From Microbacterium hydrocarbonoxydans (lineage in GTDB: Bacteria; Actinomycetota; Actinomycetes; Actinomycetales; Microbacteriaceae): a DNA stretch of 64,000 nucleotides. A program made the translations under genes and the position numbers. The notes under the pieces are model-generated. The model was given only the letters and a program-made list of their open reading frames with translations, ran no database searches and was not told the origin of the DNA. The stretch covers positions 496,001-560,000 of the forward strand of contig NZ_JAAKXW010000001.1 of assembly GCF_011752045.1 (NCBI RefSeq), read 5' to 3'. Shown here one piece after another: positions 17,223 to 24,400 of this stretch; position 1 is the first letter of the stretch, and every line of letters starts with the position of its first letter.

Positions 17223-19331
17223 TCACCTCCGGCCGCTCATCGCCTCCTTGAGCGCCGCCGTGTAGTAGGGCGCGAGCGTGTCGACGAATGTCACGGTGAG
17301 GTGGTCCTGGTCGCGATAGACATCCGCGCCGCCCACCACCGGGTAGCAGGTGTCGTCGTCGCAGAAGACGTCCGTGAAATCGAGGAGCGTCACGCCGTCC
17401 GCTGAGGCGGCGGCCTCGCGCAGCGGGTCTTCCTCCACGAGGAGATCGGCACGGGGGCCGCTGCACTCGGCCTGATCGCGGGTCCGCAGGCACTTGTTCG
17501 GGTCCGTCTCCCACACGGGGTTGTCCACCACGGTCACCACGGGGATGCCGCGCTCGGTCATGGTGGCCCAGGCCTCCTGGTACCCGGCGACGGCGGCGTC
17601 GTGCACGGACTCGAACCCGGCCGAGGAGTACGGGGTGTTCGAGATGGCCGCGGTGAAGACCACGTCGAACTCGCTGTCGGCGAGCTTGTCGGCGACTCCC
17701 GTCCGCCAGTCGGCGCACGCGGCACCGAAGGAGCCGGGGGTGGAAAGCGGCGTCGTGCTCCAGGGGCAGGCGCCCTTGAAGTAGGTCGTCAGGTGCCAGC
17801 CCTCTCGCTCCGCCATGTCCTTGAACGTGCTGAGCAGCTGGTAGGCGTGGCTGTCGCCGATGAGGGCGACACGCGGGGCGTCAGCAGCGTCCGATCCGAA
17901 CTCGCACGACACGGGTCGTGAGTCGTTCAGCTGGATGAAGCACTGCTCGTCGGTCGGGCGGTCGACGCCGGCGAAGCCGGGGGCGGGCAGGATGCCGTCC
18001 GCCTCCTCCCCCGCGCAGGCGGGGTCGAGCACGGCGCCGGCGCCGAAGCAGCTGGGCGGATCCTCTCGGAGGTCCTGGATCGCCTGGATGCCCTGTTGGT
18101 AGGCGGAGGCGTTGACCGCCCACGCGCCGGCGGCCGTGCCGCCGACGATCACCATCGCGACCAGCGCGGCCCAGAGGCTGACGCGCGGCGGGCGCGAGGT
18201 GAGCACCTTCCACGAGCGGACCGGGTCCTCGACGAACCTCTTGGTGAGCCAGGCGAGCACGAAGCAGAGTCCGAGGAGGGCGACGCGGTGGTAGATCGTG
18301 AGTCCCCAGAACGGCACGGAGGGGGCGATGATGATGAGCGGCCAGTGCCAGAGGTACAGGCTGTAGGAGATGTCACCGGTGAAGCGCATCGGCCGGACCG
18401 CCAGAATCCTGGTCGGATACCACCAGCGATCGTCGTTGGACGCGGCGATGACCGCCGCCGCGCCGAGCGTCGGCACCAGCGCCATGTAGCCGGGGAACGG
18501 AGTCTGACCGTCGAAGCGGAACGCGGTGTAGAGGAGCGCGAGGACGCCGCCCCAGCCGAGGATGAAGCTGAGCACCGCGTTCCGGACCCGCAGCAGCGGC
18601 ACGAGGGCGATGAGCGCGCCCACGCCGAACTGCCACATCCGGCCGAACGTGACGAAGTAGGCAGGGGCCGGGTTCGTGAGGGTGAAGACGACGCAGAAGA
18701 TGAAGGAGGCGACGGAGACGATGCCGATCGCGACGGCGGCGGCCTTCAGGCGGTCGCCGCGCAGCCGCTTCACCGCGACCCAGGCGGCGAGGAGCATGAT
18801 CAGCGGCCAGAGGACGTAGAACTGCTCCTCGAGCGAGAGCGACCAGTAGTGCTGCACGGTCGTCGGGTCGCCGGAGTGGGCGAGGTAGTCGGCGGAGTTC
18901 ACCGCGAGGTACCAGTTCTCGACGTAGAAGGTCGAGGCGATGATCTCTTTGACCTCGGCGGGAAGCGCCGAGGTCGGCGTGAGGTACGGTGACGCCGCGA
19001 CCAGCGCGCAGAAGAGCAGCACGAGCAGCGATGCCGGGAGCAGGCGCCGTGCCCGGCGAGCCCAGAACTGCCCGAGCTTGACGGTGCCGGTGGAGACGAG
19101 CTCCCTCGCGAGGTGCGAGGTGATCAGGAAGCCGGAGATGACGAAGAAGACGTCGACCCCGACGTACCCGCCGCTGAGCCGGCCCGGCCAGAAGTGGTAC
19201 AGCACGACGAAGAGCACCGCGATCGCACGCAGGCCCTGCACGTGCGGGATGAACCGGGACGGCGCCGCGTGCTCCGGCGAACGATCGCGTCGCAGGGCTG
19301 CACGGGAGGAGGTGACGGCTTCGGAATGCAC
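17223..19331 (-). CDS. OafA/YrhL-type membrane acyltransferase with C-terminal SGNH domain
   Basis: A 702-residue two-part protein. Residues of about 25-400 form an acyltransferase-3 domain with about ten membrane helices and the motifs HVQGLRAIAVLFVVLYH (catalytic His) and GVDVFFVISGFLI. After a last helix (about residues 385-405), an extracytoplasmic SGNH hydrolase-like domain follows, with the Ser block GDSHAYQLL and a C-terminal DQDHLT that supplies Asp and His. Such proteins O-acetylate cell-surface polysaccharides or peptidoglycan, passing acetyl groups across the membrane. No sugar-biosynthesis genes are adjacent, so the acceptor is unknown. It starts at GTG, with a -10 element 6 nt upstream. 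Confidence 0.93.
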   Translation of the reverse strand: MHSEAVTSSRAALRRDRSPEHAAPSRFIPHVQGLRAIAVLFVVLYHFWPGRLSGGYVGVDVFFVISGFLITSHLARELVSTGTVKLGQFWARRARRLLPASLLVLLFCALVAASPYLTPTSALPAEVKEIIASTFYVENWYLAVNSADYLAHSGDPTTVQHYWSLSLEEQFYVLWPLIMLLAAWVAVKRLRGDRLKAAAVAIGIVSVASFIFCVVFTLTNPAPAYFVTFGRMWQFGVGALIALVPLLRVRNAVLSFILGWGGVLALLYTAFRFDGQTPFPGYMALVPTLGAAAVIAASNDDRWWYPTRILAVRPMRFTGDISYSLYLWHWPLIIIAPSVPFWGLTIYHRVALLGLCFVLAWLTKRFVEDPVRSWKVLTSRPPRVSLWAALVAMVIVGGTAAGAWAVNASAYQQGIQAIQDLREDPPSCFGAGAVLDPACAGEEADGILPAPGFAGVDRPTDEQCFIQLNDSRPVSCEFGSDAADAPRVALIGDSHAYQLLSTFKDMAEREGWHLTTYFKGACPWSTTPLSTPGSFGAACADWRTGVADKLADSEFDVVFTAAISNTPYSSAGFESVHDAAVAGYQEAWATMTERGIPVVTVVDNPVWETDPNKCLRTRDQAECSGPRADLLVEEDPLREAAASADGVTLLDFTDVFCDDDTCYPVVGGADVYRDQDHLTVTFVDTLAPYYTAALKEAMSGRR

Positions 19332-19337
19332 CCTACG

Positions 19338-19343
19338 ACCCTA
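19338..19343 (-). promoter_or_regulatory. -10 element for leaderless acyltransferase gene
   Basis: TAGGGT on the minus strand is 6 nt from the GTG at 19331, matching the spacing seen at other leaderless starts in the window. Confidence 0.5.
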
Positions 19344-19390
19344 GCGCGGAGTCGTCTGGGGGCCTGTCTCACCGGCCTCGACGACAGGTG

Positions 19391-20887
19391 TCATGCCGCG
19401 TGCGTGATCCGGCCGCCGAGGACGGTCGCGTCGACCGGCATGGTTCGCAGCCGCGCTCCGCTCGTCGACTGCGGGTCCAGACCGCAGAGGACGATGTCCG
19501 CCGCAGCGCCGGGCCGGATCGCCGTGCGGACGCTGGCGCTGAGCGCCTGATCGACGCTGAGCCGCTCCTCCGGGTGCCACGGCGCCCGGTCGTCGTCGGT
19601 GCGGGTCACGGCGGCGGAGATCGCGTGCCAGGGATCGAGTTCCGCGACCGGCGCGTCCGAGCCGAAGCGAAGCCCGACGCCCGCGTCGCGCAGTGCGGCC
19701 AGGGGGTAGCCGATGGCGGTCTGCCCCGCCCAGTGACGGCCGACGAGATCGCGGTCGTCGAGGGCGTGCTGCGGCTGGACGCTGGCGATCACCCCGAGGC
19801 GGGCGAAGCGCGCCAGGTCCGCGTGGCGAACGAGCTGGGCGTGCTCGACGGTCCCTGACGCTCCGGTCGCGGTGAAGGCGTCGAGGGCGGCCGTCACGGC
19901 CCGATCCCCGATGGCGTGCACGGCGACGGAGAGGCCGGCCCCGGTCGCGATCGTGAGCAGGGCGACGAGATCGGCGGGCGGCACGGTGAGCACCCCGAAG
20001 TTCGACGGATCACCGGGATAGTGGTGGGAGCAGGCCGCGGTGCGCGTCCCCAGGGAGCCGTCCGTGATGATCTTGAGCGATCCGACATGGATCAGTCCGC
20101 GCGCCGGCCTGGGCGCATCCGGCTCCTCGCGGAGATCGCCTGTGCGCAGGCCCGCCGCGATCGCACGCTCCAGGTCGAACGGGTAGACGGAGAACTCGAC
20201 GCGGTGCGCGTCGAAGCCGGCGGCCACTCGGCGCGGCCACGCGTCCGCGTTCCACGCCATGTCGAAGTCGACCAGACCCGTGACCCCGCGAGCCGCCGCC
20301 CGCTCACCGGCCAGGCGCACCGCGCGATCGCCGTGCTCCGGGTCGGCGGCGTTCAGCCGCCGCGAGATCTCGAACGCATCCTCTTCGCGGAGCATCCCGT
20401 CGACGCTGTCGAATCCCTCCCGCCGCAGCGCTGCGGAGTTCAGCCAGGTGCTGTGCACGTCTGCGTTGATGAGATAGGCGGGCGTCTCCCCCGTCACTGC
20501 GTCGAGCATCTCCAGCGAGGGGGCGTCGGGCCACAGTGCGTCTCGGAACCCGGCCCCCACCAGCCTGCCGTCCGGCAGCGGGCGCGCAGCCCCCATGATG
20601 GCCGCCGCCTCCGCGGCCGAGCTCGCGGCGCCGAGCCGCTCCCGCTCTGCGGACAGCGCCCACTGCACGGTGTGCACGTGGTTGTCCCAGAGTCCGGGGA
20701 TCACCCAGCCGCCGTCGGCGTCGAGCACCTCTCCCGCGCTGCGGAGCACGCCGGTGGGTGCGATGTCCGCGATCCTGCCGTCCTCGATGACGATGTCCAC
20801 GGGGTCCTCGTCGACGAGGAACTCCCGCCCAGGGCCGGCGACGCGCGCGGCCCTGATCATCGCGATCTGCGCGCCCACAGCCGTCAT
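19391..20887 (-). CDS. Amidohydrolase family protein (YtcJ-like)
   Basis: A 498-residue metal-dependent hydrolase. It opens with the small beta domain (AARVAGPGREFLVDED...VDIVIEDGRIADIAP) and then the metal motif WDNHVHTVQW (HxH) after GGWVIPGL. Later family motifs are SVAVHAIGDRAVTAAL, EHAQLVRHADL and RFGSDAPVAELDPW, matching the YtcJ/AmiD amidohydrolase-3 group. Substrates of this group are mostly unknown formamides or N-acyl compounds. The ATG at 20887 overlaps the PaiB stop (ATGA), so the two are co-translated. Confidence 0.9.
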   Translation of the reverse strand: MTAVGAQIAMIRAARVAGPGREFLVDEDPVDIVIEDGRIADIAPTGVLRSAGEVLDADGGWVIPGLWDNHVHTVQWALSAERERLGAASSAAEAAAIMGAARPLPDGRLVGAGFRDALWPDAPSLEMLDAVTGETPAYLINADVHSTWLNSAALRREGFDSVDGMLREEDAFEISRRLNAADPEHGDRAVRLAGERAAARGVTGLVDFDMAWNADAWPRRVAAGFDAHRVEFSVYPFDLERAIAAGLRTGDLREEPDAPRPARGLIHVGSLKIITDGSLGTRTAACSHHYPGDPSNFGVLTVPPADLVALLTIATGAGLSVAVHAIGDRAVTAALDAFTATGASGTVEHAQLVRHADLARFARLGVIASVQPQHALDDRDLVGRHWAGQTAIGYPLAALRDAGVGLRFGSDAPVAELDPWHAISAAVTRTDDDRAPWHPEERLSVDQALSASVRTAIRPGAAADIVLCGLDPQSTSGARLRTMPVDATVLGGRITHAA

Positions 20888-21525
20888 CGGGCCGCCCCCG
20901 TGCGGGCATCCTGCGCGCGACGCATCTCGTGGGCCAGCGCCGGCTGCGCGTACGGGCCGTCGCCCTCGAGCTCGGCGATGACGGTCTCGATCGTCTCGGC
21001 CGGCTTGTTCTGGCTGAGCTTGCGCTTGGCGACGACGCGCGTGGGTGTGAGCCGGAAGCCGACCGTGCCGGCTGCGAGGCGCTCGACGAAGGCGGCGTCG
21101 TTCGGACGCTCCCACATGCGGCGCGGATCCGGCATCCGGCGCTCGAATCGATCGACGAGGCGGTCGAGGACGGTCAGGTTCTCCTCGGCCGTGAGGATCT
21201 CGGGCACGCCGGCGAGGTGGACGGCGGTGTAGTTCCAGGTCGGCACCGCCGGCACGTCTCCGTACCAGCCGGGCGAGATGTACCCGTGCGGCCCCTGGAA
21301 GACGACCAGCAGCTCGCGCTCGCCCATGCCGTGGATGAGGTCGTCAGGACGCCCGACATGACCGACGACGGTGAGGTCGTCGCGCTCTTCGTCCAGCAGC
21401 ACGGCGTAGTGCGAGGCGACCATGCCCTCGGGGCCGTCGCTGGCGATCGTGGCCCACGGATTCGCGTTGATGACGCGGCGCATCTCGGCGACGTCCGCGA
21501 GCGTGAAGCTGGGGTTCTGGCGCAT
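20884..21525 (-). CDS. PaiB-like FMN-binding protein
   Basis: A 213-residue split-barrel flavoprotein of the PaiB/FMN-binding negative regulator family. Diagnostic text includes NPWATIASDGPEGMVASHYA near residues 22-41, FQGPHGYISPGWYG, VPTWNYTAVHLAG, and a C-terminal GFRLTPTRVVAKRKLSQNKP. Members bind flavin and some affect sporulation or protease genes indirectly. Several are likely enzymes, and a regulatory role is not shown here. It precedes and overlaps the amidohydrolase. TAGGCT lies 6 nt before the ATG, suggesting a leaderless operon mRNA. Confidence 0.9.
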   Translation of the reverse strand: MRQNPSFTLADVAEMRRVINANPWATIASDGPEGMVASHYAVLLDEERDDLTVVGHVGRPDDLIHGMGERELLVVFQGPHGYISPGWYGDVPAVPTWNYTAVHLAGVPEILTAEENLTVLDRLVDRFERRMPDPRRMWERPNDAAFVERLAAGTVGFRLTPTRVVAKRKLSQNKPAETIETVIAELEGDGPYAQPALAHEMRRAQDARTGAAR

Positions 21526-21531
21526 CCCTTC

Positions 21532-21537
21532 AGCCTA
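21532..21537 (-). promoter_or_regulatory. -10 element for leaderless paiB-like operon
   Basis: TAGGCT on the minus strand is followed by GAAGGG and the ATG at 21525. GAAGGG abuts the ATG and is too close to work as a normal ribosome site. Confidence 0.5.
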
Positions 21538-21548
21538 CGGCCGCACGG

Positions 21549-22547
21549 TCAGGCCTGGCAGCGCGGGCACCAGTACAGCTTGCGTGCCCCGATCTCCTCC
21601 AGTGCGATCTCGGTGCCGCACACGCGGCAGGGCAGGCCCGCGCGGTGGTAGACCCAGTGCCGGTCGTCCCGGCTCGCCATCGCTGCGCGGTACTGCTCCG
21701 GCGACAGATCGTCCATCGTCATCATCTGCCCGGTCTCCACGCCGATGGCGAGCAGCCGCACCCAGTCGCGCCAGAGCGCCCGGACGACGTCCTCGGGGAC
21801 GTCACGTCCCGGCGTGTGCGGGTTGAGCCGCTGACGGTAGAGCATCTCAGCGCGGTACACGTTGCCGATTCCGCTGACGACGGCCTGATCCATGAGGAGC
21901 AGGGCGATGACCGTCTGCTTCTTGCGCACGGTGCGGACGAAGCGCTCCTCGTTCTCCACCGGATCCCCGACCAGCGGGTCGGGGCCGAGCTTCGCCACGG
22001 TGGCGAGCATCTCCTCCGGAGTCTGCAGCACGCAGGCGGTGGGACCGCGGAGGTCGGCGGCGGTGATGTCGGTCATCAGGCGCAGCCGCACCTGCCCGAC
22101 GATCGGCGGCGGCCACTCCATGCCCTCATCGGCGAGACCCTTCGTCTGCTCCGACATGCGCACGTGCACGCGGGTGCGCCGCGGGGCGCCGATCGATGCG
22201 AGCGAGTTCTCCCCCGCGTCATCGAGGATCGGCTCGTCGAGGACGGTGCCGCGCTGGTTGGTCTGCCCCATCCGGCCGTTCGCGGAGGCGATCGTCGGGT
22301 CGACGAGGATCTCTCCCGCGAAGTCCCACGCGCCGTACAGTCCCAGGTGCACGCGGAGCCAGACGTCGCCCTCGGCCTCGAGGAACATCTGCTTCCCCAC
22401 GGCCTGGACGCTGACCGCCTCGCGACCGTCCAGGACCGCGGCCCCCTCGGCGAACCGCCCCTGCGGGCTGGACGCGATCAGCGTCTTCCCGACGAAGTTC
22501 CGGTCGAACTGGCGCGCGATCCGATGGACGGAGTGCCCCTCGGGCAT
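21549..22547 (-). CDS. Fpg/Nei-family DNA glycosylase (Nei2-like)
   Basis: A 332-residue base-excision glycosylase/AP lyase. After Met removal the N-terminal Pro2-Glu3 (PEGHSVHR) is the catalytic pair. VGKQMFLEAEG carries the beta-clamp lysine, and GIGNVYRAEML is the helix-two-turn-helix. A C-terminal zinc finger with C-x2-C-x16-C-x2-C spacing (CRVCG and WCPRC) is intact. PEGHSVHR resembles the mycobacterial Nei2 branch, which excises oxidised pyrimidines. It starts 1 nt after the rpiB stop, so it is in the same transcript. Confidence 0.94.
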   Translation of the reverse strand: MPEGHSVHRIARQFDRNFVGKTLIASSPQGRFAEGAAVLDGREAVSVQAVGKQMFLEAEGDVWLRVHLGLYGAWDFAGEILVDPTIASANGRMGQTNQRGTVLDEPILDDAGENSLASIGAPRRTRVHVRMSEQTKGLADEGMEWPPPIVGQVRLRLMTDITAADLRGPTACVLQTPEEMLATVAKLGPDPLVGDPVENEERFVRTVRKKQTVIALLLMDQAVVSGIGNVYRAEMLYRQRLNPHTPGRDVPEDVVRALWRDWVRLLAIGVETGQMMTMDDLSPEQYRAAMASRDDRHWVYHRAGLPCRVCGTEIALEEIGARKLYWCPRCQA

Positions 22548-22548
22548 C

Positions 22549-23034
22549 TCAGGCCCGCGGGTCCGGCAGGAGCGATCCGTCCCGCTCGAAATCGGCGATC
22601 TGTCCGATCCGGCGCACGTGCCGCTCGTCGCCCGAGAAGGGCGTCGCGATGAACGTGTCGATGAAGGTCGCGACCTCGTCGAAGGTGTGCTGGCGGGCGC
22701 CGATCGAGATCACGTTGGCGTCGTTGTGCTCGCGGGCGAGCTCGGCGGTGGAGACGTTCCAGACGAGGGCGGCGCGGATGCCCTGCACCTTGTTCGCCGC
22801 GATCTGCTCGCCGTTGCCGGAGCCGCCGAAGACGACGCCGAGGGCCTCGACGCCCGCCGCCTGGTCGGCGACCACCGCCTGCGCGGCGCGGATGCAGAAG
22901 GCGGGGTAGTCGTCCACCGCGTCGTACTCGATCGGCCCGTGGTCGACGACCTCGTGCCCGGCGGCGCGGAGGTGCTCCTGCAGCTGCGTCGAGAAGTCGA
23001 GACCGGCGTGATCGGTGGCGATGTGGATGCGCAT
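22549..23034 (-). CDS. rpiB: Ribose-5-phosphate isomerase B
   Basis: A 161-residue RpiB, interconverting ribose 5-phosphate and ribulose 5-phosphate in the pentose phosphate pathway. It starts MRIHIATDHAG (substrate His and Asp) and has the phosphate-binding loop FGGSGNGEQIAANK. In this loop the Cys of the E. coli enzyme is absent and Glu76 takes the base role, as in the mycobacterial subclass. The C-terminal HTFDEVATFIDTFI is typical. The ATG at 23034 is chosen for the family N-terminus and an AGGA upstream. A second ATG three codons earlier is possible. Confidence 0.94.
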   Translation of the reverse strand: MRIHIATDHAGLDFSTQLQEHLRAAGHEVVDHGPIEYDAVDDYPAFCIRAAQAVVADQAAGVEALGVVFGGSGNGEQIAANKVQGIRAALVWNVSTAELAREHNDANVISIGARQHTFDEVATFIDTFIATPFSGDERHVRRIGQIADFERDGSLLPDPRA

Positions 23035-23076
23035 GGGTTCCATCCTATTGAGGGCGTCGGACGCGGAATCCCGCGA

Positions 23077-24261
23077 TTACGGGGCGATCCCGGCAGCCGC
23101 GGGCTTGAACCCGGCGCGGATGTTCTCGCAGCATCCGGGACGGCAGACGTCGAAGCTTCCGCCGAGACCGGTGACGGCCTTGCGCGCCTCGAGCGGACGC
23201 CCCTCGAGGCGCTCCTCGATGAGGTCGACGATGCCGGCGACGAAGGCGGGCGACACGCCGGGTGTCGGCGTGCGGACGAAGCGGAGCCCCGCCTCCTCCG
23301 CGGCCTCGGCCGCCTCGGTGTCGAGGTCCCAGAGCACCTCCATGTGGTCGCTCATGAAGCCCACGGGCACCACGGCGACGGCCTGGCGTCCGCGACCGGG
23401 CAGCTCGCCGATGACGTCGCAGACGTCGGGCTCGAGCCAGGGCTGGGAGGCGGGACCGGAGCGGGACTGGTAGACGAGCTCCCATGGCACCTCCCTGGCG
23501 GCGGGGAGCGTCTGCGCGACCCGGTCCATCACCCAGGCCGCGACGGCCTCGTGCTGAGCGGCGTAGCCGCCGCCGGGACCCCAGTCGATGTCGCGGGCCC
23601 CTGAGCGCTCCGCGTCGGCGGTGGGGATGCTGTGCGTGGAGAACAGGATCTGGATGCCGGCCGGGGCGACGCCGTCGCCGAGGAAGCCCTCGATCGCCTC
23701 GCGCACGCCGGTCTCGAACGCCTCGACGAAACCGGGGTGGTCGTAGAACGGCCGGATCTTGTCGATCGCCACCGTGTCGCCGAGCGCCGTGGCCTCGAGG
23801 ACGCGGGCGAAGTCCTCCCGGTACTGACGGCAGCTGGAGAACGAGCTGTAGGCGCTGGTCGCGAAGGCCAGCAGAGTCGTGTCGCCGTTCGCGGCGGCCT
23901 CCTGCACCGCGTCCTCGAGGTAGGGGGTCCAGTTGCGGTTGCCCCAGTAGACGGGCAGGTCGTGGCCGCGACGGGCCAGCTCGTCCTCCAGCGCCGCCTT
24001 GAGCGCCCTGTTCTGCGCGTTGATCGGGCTGACGCCGCCGAAGTGCCGGTAGTGGTGGGCGACCTCCTCGAGGCGCTCATCGGGGATCCCGCGCCCGCGG
24101 GTCACGTTGCGCAGGAACGGGATCACGTCATCCTGCCCCTCCGGCCCGCCGAAGCCGGCCAGCAGGATGCCGTCGTAGGCGACCGGCTGGGTGACGATGG
24201 GAGCGCCTCCTGCCGCGGCAGGAGAGGCGAAGGGGACGACATTCGGATCGATCGCAGTCAC
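23077..24261 (-). CDS. cpfC: Ferrochelatase (coproporphyrin III type, actinobacterial)
   Basis: A 394-residue ferrochelatase that inserts Fe2+ into the porphyrin. In actinobacteria the substrate is coproporphyrin III. Family motifs are ILLAGFGGPEGQDDV, HHYRHFGGVSPIN, FSTHSIP (catalytic His) and VPVGFMSDHMEVLWDLD (catalytic Glu and Asp). A C-terminal extension contains CRPGCC (Cys373, 377, 378), and a further Cys lies in SSFSSCRQYRED, consistent with the [2Fe-2S] cluster of actinobacterial enzymes, although the cysteine spacing differs from the mycobacterial one as I recall it. The start is a GTG after GGAGGG. No other haem genes are adjacent. Confidence 0.94.
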   Translation of the reverse strand: MTAIDPNVVPFASPAAAGGAPIVTQPVAYDGILLAGFGGPEGQDDVIPFLRNVTRGRGIPDERLEEVAHHYRHFGGVSPINAQNRALKAALEDELARRGHDLPVYWGNRNWTPYLEDAVQEAAANGDTTLLAFATSAYSSFSSCRQYREDFARVLEATALGDTVAIDKIRPFYDHPGFVEAFETGVREAIEGFLGDGVAPAGIQILFSTHSIPTADAERSGARDIDWGPGGGYAAQHEAVAAWVMDRVAQTLPAAREVPWELVYQSRSGPASQPWLEPDVCDVIGELPGRGRQAVAVVPVGFMSDHMEVLWDLDTEAAEAAEEAGLRFVRTPTPGVSPAFVAGIVDLIEERLEGRPLEARKAVTGLGGSFDVCRPGCCENIRAGFKPAAAGIAP

Positions 24262-24400
24262 CCCTCCATCCTTCCATCCCGGAGCCTATGAGATTCCCGG
24301 AACGGCGGAATGCCGCACCTGGCGTAGGCTGTCATGGTTGCCGCGGGCGCCAACTGCGCCACGATTGCGGTCACATCCCCTCACCCCTGGGAGTAGAGCT

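Noticed and set aside
19391..21115. Longer amidohydrolase start upstream of 20887
   Set aside because: The upstream part overlaps the PaiB-like gene and lacks family similarity. The ATGA overlap at 20884-20887 is the usual junction in this genome.
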